Source of the DNA: Paratinospora sagittata
Lineage: Eukaryota > Streptophyta > Magnoliopsida > Ranunculales > Menispermaceae
NCBI GenBank assembly: GCA_035771175.1
Contig: CM069600.1
Location: 11,307,729 to 11,371,728, forward strand
Reading direction: 5' to 3'
Length of the DNA stretch: 64,000 nt
Shown: in pieces, positions 56,219 to 64,000 of the stretch
Numbering within the stretch: position 1 is the stretch's first letter
How the letters are laid out: the number at the start of each line of letters is the position of its first letter
Notes under the pieces: generated by a model
Told to the model about the DNA's origin: nothing
Databases searched by the model: none
Seen by the model: the letters and a program-made list of their open reading frames with translations, nothing else
Program-made: the position numbers and the translations under genes

Positions 56219-59200
56219 CTAGAGCGTTCTTTGAAATAAGTCGGCATATTTGACCTTCATTTCACTTTCGAGTTCCCAAGTGGCTTCTTCAACTCCATGA
56301 TGCTTCGACAACACCTTAACTAATGGAATGTCTTTGTTCCTCAAACTATGAACTTTCCAATCTAGGATCTTTAAAGGTCCTTCTTCATAGGTGGCATCAG
56401 CTTGTACATTTACTTCTTTCCAATCAATGGTGTGGGAAGGGTCTGGTTGATATTTTCGCAACATAGACACATGGAACATGTTGTGGATGGCAGATAAACT
56501 AGTTGGCAAGTCTAGTTTGTAAGCATTATCGCCAATTCGATCACTGATCTTGAACGGACAGATGAACTGAGGCGATAATTTCCCTTTCATACCAAACCTC
56601 ATGATGCCTTTTTGAGGGCTTATTCTCAGAAATACCTTATCACCTTTTTGGAACTCTAAAGGTCGGCGCCTCTTATCTGCCTAGCTCTTCTGCCTACTCT
56701 GTGTAATAACTAGCCTTTTCTGGATCAACTTCACTTTTTCGTTCATCTCAATTATCATATCAGGTCTTGTAAGTACCTTATCTTCCCAATCGGCCCAACA
56801 CAGTGGTGACCTACATGGTCGTCCATATAGGTCTTCATATGGAGCCATTTGTATACTTGCCTGGTAACTATTGTTATACGCAAACTCTGTTAGGTGCAAG
56901 TATTTACTCCAATTTCCCTTGAAATCTAGTACACAAGCTCTCAACATGTCTTCTAAGATCTAAATAACCCTTTCAAATTGACTATTTATCTGAGGATGAT
57001 AGGCGGTGCTCATGGTTAATTTGATTCCCAATTCCCGCTGTAAGCTCTGCCAGAACTGAGATGTGAATAAGGAATCTCTATTTGACACTATCGATTTGGG
57101 TACTCTGTGTAGCTTCACAATCTCTTAACATATAGCTCACCCAGTTTACTAACCGGATCTGTGGATTTAATAGGTAAGAAGTGTGCCACTTTAGTAAGTC
57201 GATCCACAATTACCCAAAACTTATCCTCACCTTTTTGGTTTCTAGGAAGAGCTCCCACGAAATTCATTGCTATGTTATCCCATTTCCATTTAGGGATTTT
57301 TAAAGGTTGTAGCAATCCAGACAGTCTTTTATGTTCGGCCTTAACTTGCTGATATGTAAGGCATTTAGACACATATTTGGCCACATCTCTCTTCATACCT
57401 TTCCACCAGTAGTTTTTCTTCAAATTTTGGTACATCTCCACCAGGATGTAAAGTGTATTTAGTCTAATGTGCCTCATCAAATAAGATCTTTTTAATTTCC
57501 TCAATTCTAGGCACACAAATTCGATCCCTGAACCTCAATAACCCCTTTGAATCGATCTTGAAATTTGCATTTCCATTATTGGCTCTTGCACCTGCCACCC
57601 ATTTTATCAATTTTCTATCTTGAGCTTGACTTTCCTTAATTTGATGTAGTAGGTCTGGCTTGCAACTTATATTATATAAAAAAAATCTGGTTTTCACCTT
57701 TCTGTACGCCCAAATCATAATCTTCAATCAACTGGTACATTTGGGCTTTTTCTGCATCGTTCTTATAAGATTCTCGACTTAAAGCATCTACGACTACAGT
57801 GGCTTTCCCTGGGTGATAATGCAGCTGAAAATCATAATCATTCAGCAATTCCATCCATCTCTTTTGCCTCAAATTTAACTCCTTTTGCGTATAGATGTAC
57901 TTCAAACTCTTATGATCAGAGTATAGATCAAATTTCTCGCCATAAAGATAGTGTCTCCATATCTTCAAGGTAAAGACAATAGCAGCCAATTCTAAATCAT
58001 GAGTCGGGTAATTCTTTTCATGAGTCTTCAGTTGCCTAGAAACATAAACAACCACTTTACCCTCCTGCATCAAAACAACACAAAAACCATTCTTAGAAGC
58101 ATTAGTGTAAATAACATAACTGACTCCGCTTGCAGGAGTGATCAATATTGGGGCTGTGGTTAATCGTCTCTTCAACTCTTGAAAAGAATTCTCACATTTC
58201 TCATTCCAACTAAATTTGGCACCCTTCCTTGTTAGCTTTGTCATAGGCTCAACTAGTCTTGAAAAATTTAGAATAAATCTTCTATAGTAACCAGCTAGTC
58301 CCAAAAAGCTTCTAATCTATGTCACTGATTTTGGCTTTTCCCAGTTTATTACTGCATCAACTTTTGTTGGATCTATGGATATCCCTTCAACTGACACTAC
58401 ATGGCCCAAAAATTTATCAGACTTCATCCAAAATTCACATTTTTCAAATTTGGCATACAATTGATTTCGCCTCAATGTTTCCAAAACTACTGTAAGATGT
58501 TCCTGATGTTCCTCATTGGTCTTCGAATAAACCAAAATATCAACAAATAGTACTACAAATTTGTCTAGATGAGGCCTAAACGTCGTATTCATTAGGTCCA
58601 TAAATGTTGTTGGTGCATTAGTGAGTCCAAATGGCATGACTCTGAATTCAAAGTGTCCATACCTAGTCCTGAATGCCGTCTTCGGTATGTCTGACTCTTT
58701 GATTCTAAGTTGGTGATAACCGGACCTTAGATCGATCTTGGAAAAACAAGTTGTTCCCTTCAGTTGATCGAACAAATCATCTATTCTGGGTAGGGGTACT
58801 TGTTCTTGAGTGTGACTTAATTTAATTTTTTGTAGTCAATACACAACCTCATCGACCCATCTTTCTTTTTGACAAACAATATTGGTGCTCCCCAGGGTGA
58901 TTCGCTCGGTTGGATAAGTCCCTTCGCACTAAGATCATTAAGCTGAGTCCTTAGTTCTATTAATTCTCTAGAAGCCATTCTGTAGGGTGAAATGGCTATG
59001 GGGTCTTTTCCAGGGTACAATTCTATCTTGGACTCTACTTCCCGCTTAGGAGGTGATCCTGGTAATTCTTCAGGAAACACTTTAGCGAAGTCTCTAACCA
59101 CCAAGTTCTCTTTTAATTTCCTCAATGTCTTTAGAGGCTCAGCTTCTGTTAGGGTTTTGAATTCCTCTTTTTGATTCACAGATTCGAGAAGTGTGGACAT

Positions 59201-60470
59201 GATATTCCTCGGGATTTTGTTTCTATCCCCATAGATTTTCAACAGCTCTCCCGAAGGTAACCTCAAAGTAATCTTCTTTCGAAGGCAATCGATCTGGGTT
59301 TGGTACTCAGATAACCAATCCATTCCCAAGATCACATCATAATCATTAATGGGTAGGAGTATCAATTCAGTTGAAATCAGCTTATCATTAATTCTAAGGT
59401 CACAACTACATTTTTCAGTTGTTGGGACGTTTACTCCTATTGGTGATTTTGCACCCTGTTCCACTGGTTCCCATTGTTGGACTTGTTCCTGTTCCAATTA
59501 TTACCATTGCCACCAAAGTTATTCAGATTTTGCTTCTTGTTGTGATTACCCTGGTAATCAAAATTCTGTCCTTGAGGCCTTTTGCTTCTGTTCCATATTG
59601 CCTCTTGCAGGTTCAATTCTCTCTCGACCAACAAAGCTCGTTCAACTACCTCTTTATAAGTCTTCAGATTCATAGGAACAACCACCTTTCTAATTTTCAT
59701 CCTGAGACCCTCTGTGAATCTACTAGCTTTCATCTGTTCATTGACTACCAGTTCACGAGAAAATCTGGAAAGTTCAATAAACTTAGCTTCATACTCCGCC
59801 ACTATCATGTTCTTCTGTGTCAGCCTCACAAATTCAGATTGTAATTCTTTTCTGTTCGCCTTGGGGAAGAATTTATCATAAAATATCTCCTCAAAAGTTG
59901 TCCAGGTCATAGTGTTCACGTCTGCTGTAGGACTTTCTTTAACCATTCTCCACCAATGTTTGGCCTCTCCTATGAATTGGTGAGCCGCAATCGCCACCAT
60001 TCTTGGACCAGTCACTCCAAGAACTTCCAAGTGTTCCTTAACCTCCTGGAACCACTTGTCAGCTTACCTTGAATCTGGATTTCCTTCAAATTTAGAAGGA
60101 TGCATACGTTGGAAGTCTCTCAATTGGTCTGCCCATTCCTTTTCTTCAGGCCTCCTGGTGCTTCGAGCTACTGGCTCATTCTGCACTACAATTCTTGGAT
60201 TCAGTTGAGGTTAAGGCATATGTCTGGTCACCTGTTCCACTACTTGTCTCACAAATTCTGCCATCATCTTTGGTCCCAAAACGATTCTAGGGGTTGGAAC
60301 TGATATAGGTCGGACATTCTCTGCTCCAGTAGAGTCAACATTCGCTGTCAGATTTGCATATTCTTGCTTCGTCGGCTAAGGCTCAAGTGTCGGTTGTGTC
60401 TGCACAACTGGTTCAGTGTTCCTTATGAGATCACTCACAGACCTTGTGTTTCTTCTTCGAGGTGCAACCA
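56219..60470 (-). pseudogene. Element F gag-pol polyprotein (internally deleted)
   Basis: Gag start at 60470 (MVAPRRRNTRSVSDL), with in-frame stops in the first 140 codons, then a good Gag core (59437-60030: HQFIGEAKHWWRMV, EFVRLTQKNMIVAEYEAKF). Gag runs almost straight into the second half of protease ([12 protein letters not shown] near 59310): the CCHC knuckle and the protease DSG region are missing near 59450. RT has [12 protein letters not shown] and MPFGLTNAP, but the catalytic motif reads FVDIL, one Asp short of FVDD. RNase H ([29 protein letters not shown]) is at about 57780-58140, integrase 56680-57516, and a chromodomain-like tail (VLSKHHGVEEATWE) ends at 56219. Several stops and frameshifts separate these blocks. 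Confidence 0.92.
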
Positions 60471-61257
60471 TCTATAAAATTTCAACCCATCTTTAATACT
60501 ACATGAGATAATTATTTTCGTTTAGGGTGACACTAGATTCAGAATTCTAAGTTCTCGAAAATAAAATGATCCTATTGGTTCAGTTTCTAGGTTTTATAAA
60601 ATTTTGGCAATCCATGATTGTCACAGGGTACAGGATTTGGTTTTGATACATGTAAACAGGACAAGCAAACAAGCAAACAACACACCACACAACAATGGTA
60701 TAAAGAAATTCCCAAACTTTCACTTACACCCTCCGTATTCAAGTGTCCCATACCACTCTAGCTGGGTGATATAAGCCTCCACAAAGAAACTTCAATATAC
60801 CCAAACAATGTGCAAATGTCCTACCCACTAAGGCTTCCTAGGTACCCACTATGTCCAAGCTGTCCCATACCAGTTGAACATAGCAATACAAGCTCGTCCA
60901 GAGTTGTTAGTCATTCACCAAATATGGCCTGCTAGTCTCCAAGTTGAAGACTCCTCAAATACCCTTAAATTCCTCCACGTCCCATACCGCTTTGAAACCA
61001 AGAATAAAAGATTCATCTTGATCTTAGATTCTAACCAAACAGTTTCCATTCAAGTTCGCGTCTCTAACCGATATCCTAAAAGCTTTGAATTTGTTAGACC
61101 CACTGTACTTTTATTCTCGATATTATGTTATAAGGTTTATAATTGGCATATTTATCTAGCCCAAGTTGGATGCTAATCTCATAAAGATTTGATACCTACG
61201 CTCTGATGCTAAAGTTCTTAAACTTTGGTGTAACACTTCTCATGATCTGAAGCCTAA
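60471..61257 (-). promoter_or_regulatory. Leader of element F with three GGTATGGGAC motifs
   Basis: 787 bp between PBS and gag, with no ORF0. Complements of GGTATGGGAC lie at 60744-60753 (stem AGTG/CACT), 60862-60871 (CAAGCTG/CAGTTG, one bulge) and 60979-60988. They are embedded in TATCAC- and TTGGA-like context as in A/B/C. Its length equals the ORF0-gag spacer of A/B/C (767-791 bp), which suggests the two are equivalent. Confidence 0.6.
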
Positions 61258-61269
61258 TCTCTGATACCA
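61258..61269 (-). other. Primer binding site of element F
   Basis: TGGTATCAGAGA on the element strand, three bases from the LTR. Initiator Met tRNA type. Confidence 0.9.
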
Positions 61270-61272
61270 ATC

Positions 61273-63267
61273 TGTAACACTCTGATTTTCAAAACTTAAA
61301 TTTAAAGTAATAAGAATAAATATTTGCTCTTATCAAGAAAATAACAAAAAGAAAATCGAGGCGTGAATTGTATTCATCTACCTAAACCCCAAAATCTTTA
61401 CACAGGTAAAAATAAATTTAATAATATCATTAAATTCAAAATAAGGTTAGAAGTTAAGATAGAAGAATACTCTTTCAATTTTTATGACACGGACTATAGA
61501 TTCTCATCACACAAATTAAATATTGAGCCATGAGGGTACTTGCCATTGTCTATCCATTATGGACACAACATTTTAAATACACTCATCAAGTAGAATTAAC
61601 AAGTTCAAGTCCAAGACAAACATATAAAATAACCCATGAAATCTTCAACGACCACTATAATGTTCCAAAAGCATTGATTTCTAATACAACCCATTTAATT
61701 GATATAATCAATTAATAAATAATTACTCAGTCCTACTACCATATACTAATCAAGCCACTAAACCACCCTTACTACTGTGAGACACGTCACGAACTTAAGA
61801 CTCTATTCTTTTAGGTTCCTGCATGTGAAAAATAGGAGTGAGCTTAAAAGCCCAGTGGGTCATCTAAACCATTCACAACATTTTATCATGATATATACAC
61901 AAGAACATTACAAACAAGTTTCACACGTTAATCGTTGCAACATTTGATTGTTTAAATTGAGAATTTCATCACGTTCCAAAGCACGTACCTTTAAGGAATC
62001 AAACCCCGGGTGGCACTACCCAAAATTAAAATTTAGTTGGCGATATTCATAATGACTAACTGTCCCATAATAATCATTGGCGATATTCATCAAAATAACT
62101 GCCCCAAAACAATCATTGGCAATATTCTATAGAAAAACTGCCCCATATGTGTTATTATTATCTTAATCATGTTCTTTAATGAAGTCACAATATCACATAT
62201 TCAACATAAGTACGATACATAACTTGTATTCACATGATATGTTCAAACCCGACAACACATGGTATCATATCACAATGCCAAATATATTAGCATTCACATA
62301 TGAATTTTATTATAAAAATTATGCTAATACTATCATGTCATATATCACGTCATCAAACTTTTAAAGTATACATGAATTACACACATCTAACATCAACTCG
62401 GGACAACAAATCATACACGTACACTATCATCATGGCCAACAATCACAATATGTATAATCATGTAAGATAAGCATGCACGAGCAATCTAATAATACTATAA
62501 ATCTTATTAATTTAATGTTCCTATCTACATATCGAAATAAAATATTAGAAAGGCATAAAATCATCCCCACCTATTACGCACGCAGATCGTTGTTGTCAAA
62601 ATTCTTGGTGCGTAACGTACGTCCTCAACCTATACATATGTATTACATTTGAATTAGTCACACGTACCTACCCAAATATATATATTACTGGTATAAGTAA
62701 AATATATGTATATACATACGTATATAACTGTTATAATATATATGTATGTAATTTGTATAACAGAGAAGTGCCACCGCTCTGTTTATATAATATATATATA
62801 TATACTACTATAATATATATAATCTGTATAACAAAAACGTGGTTGGCGGTGGTGGGTTTTATTATATATATATTTCATGTGATATATGCATGTTGGTGAT
62901 GTGTGATGGTAGTAGATAACACACTATCATGCATTTGTTGGCCATGGTCACAACAGTTGTTGTTGTCTCCCTCAATGCCGTAAAAATATGAAAGAAGAGA
63001 AATAATCTGGAAAACAGGGACAGTAAGGTGAGGAACAACACATGGCACTCATAGGCAACCCATGTCCATGAGAATGCTGAGAAGAACATGTGGTGCATCA
63101 CTACACCAACATTGTCTGTACAACATTCGATTAAAACATGAAAAAAAGATGCGACAAGTAGAGGAGGAAGAAAAGGAAGTGTAAAACTTATTTTTGTAGT
63201 TGCAGGATTTCCAGTTGCAAGGGCTACGGATCTCCAAAGAGGAAGAATGAACTTAGGTGGAATAGTT
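61273..63267 (-). repeat. Element F 5' LTR, interrupted by element G
   Basis: TGTAACACTCTG onward, closely matching 53100-55100. It is cut at 63267 ('ggtggaatagtt') by the LTR of element G. The rest is outside the window. Confidence 0.9.
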
Positions 63268-64000
63268 TGTCGCACCCCGCCCGGACGCGTCTAAACCAGT
63301 GGTACACTCGCGGACGGGGCGCGCATTTGGAACAATAACAATGGTAACAACAGAGTGTGCAGCGGAAATATATAACATACAGTACAAATATGATTTCATT
63401 TAATTCATAATATTTTTGTACATAAAATGGTCAAGGGAACATACTCCTCAAAATCCCCAATGAATCATACAAAGGATACAAAATATGGGCCCCATAACCT
63501 GCACCCAGTCCACCCTAATTTCCTGTGAAAAATTGGATAATAATGGAGTGAGCTTAACGCGCTCAGTGGGTAAATAGTTCGTGAGTATAACAATTAATAA
63601 AGCATACTTCAATATCAAATATCTTAAATACACATGTGAGCATCATAATCAATCAATATGTATGTATGCATGACACCGTCTCGTAATGGTTTGATGAAAG
63701 CACATCGCCTGAGTTCACGTACAAGTGTCCTTCCCCGGGTGTAGCCAGGTTCTCACTGTGCGTCCCTCCTCAGGAACGATGCTCTGGATTCACGTACTGA
63801 TGTCCCTCTCCGGGCATAGCCGGGTTCTCATGTACGTCCTTCTCTAGAGAAATATAATGAATAGCGAGCAATGCTCCTAACTATTCTATGAGTCATAAAC
63901 CATATACGTCCCTAGGTGGTGATATGTATGATGCCAATGCATGAACTGGTCTGGTCTTTCTGATGCAAGTTTGGCGGGATTATCCGTGAACGTTATTGGC
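63268..64000 (-). mobile_element. Element G: A-family element, LTR fused to pol (partial)
   Basis: Starts TGTCGCACCCCGCCC, a diverged A-family LTR end, and follows the A/C LTR to about 63960 ('ggtctggtcttt'). It then jumps to integrase sequence matching 4526-4565 of element A ('gcaagtttggcgggattatc', 63964 to the end). The remainder of the LTR, including the U3 array, the PPT and the 3' part of pol are deleted at this junction. Inside the LTR, 63720-63840 contains a duplicated 'cccgggtgtagcc...ggttctca' unit. It continues beyond the window. Confidence 0.85.

Larger units (their letters stand above)
53100..63267 (-). mobile_element. Element F: second-family Ty3/gypsy chromovirus with 2.9-kb LTR
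   Basis: Minus strand, inserted in copia E after CAGTC (53095-53099). 3' LTR 53100-56006, PPT 56007-56024, gag-pol 56219-60470, leader 60471-61257, PBS 61258-61269, 5' LTR from 61273, itself interrupted at 63268 by element G. Same gene order and chromodomain-like tail as A/B/C, but with different LTRs and no ORF0. Confidence 0.92.

Overview
The window is nuclear DNA of a flowering plant. It is AT-rich, it is dominated by nested LTR retrotransposons primed by initiator-Met tRNA, and the few host exons have canonical GT-AG borders. I cannot name the species. There are no rRNA or tRNA genes, no CRISPR array and no bacterial features.

Layout. (1) 1-24451: an older LTR-like sequence (1-1317 and 23470-24451) is split by a minus-strand Ty3/gypsy chromovirus, element A (1318-12911 plus 23434-23469). 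The 5' LTR of A is itself split by a complete plus-strand relative, element B (12912-23433), with target-site duplication (TSD) GATTT. (2) 24452-30676: a tandem-repeat tract and a decayed minus-strand Ty1/copia element D, whose gag region is split by a 2.55-kb solo LTR (27249-29799, TSD AGAAG). (3) 30677-45591: a host segment present twice (X1 31141-33672, X2 42426-45591). Each copy holds a LINE 3' fragment and a small secreted proline-rich cell-wall protein gene. Between them lies element C (33673-42425), a third minus-strand member of the A/B family, cut off in its 5' leader. X2 also carries a 422-bp nearly perfect palindrome (43596-44017, TSD TCATG). (4) 45592-50297: AT-rich intergenic DNA, then the 3' exons of an unrecognised host gene on the minus strand. 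(5) 50298-64000: copia fragment E, interrupted by a minus-strand chromovirus of a second family (F, 53100-63267). The 5' LTR of F is interrupted by another A-family element (G, 63268 to the window end).

How the parts work together. Elements A, B and C share one unusual plan: LTR, tRNA-Met primer site, TA-rich leader, an additional sense ORF of about 526 codons ('ORF0'), a spacer of about 0.8 kb, gag-pol with a C-terminal chromodomain-like tail, polypurine tract, LTR. ORF0 looks like the 'putative plant transposon protein' domain followed by a Pro/Gln-rich segment and an SR-rich tail. The spacer carries three hairpins with different stems but the same loop, GGTATGGGAC. The same decamer occurs three times in the pre-gag leader of F, which has no ORF0. 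The U3 of the A/B/C LTRs holds 8-18 units of a roughly 20-bp array built on the palindrome GAACGTTC, directly upstream of a TATA box. These three features (ORF0, the hairpins and the U3 array) are the best candidates for undescribed biology here. Every copy in the window is coding-defective, largely through C-to-T changes (CAG to TAG, CGA to TGA) that fit decay of methylated DNA.
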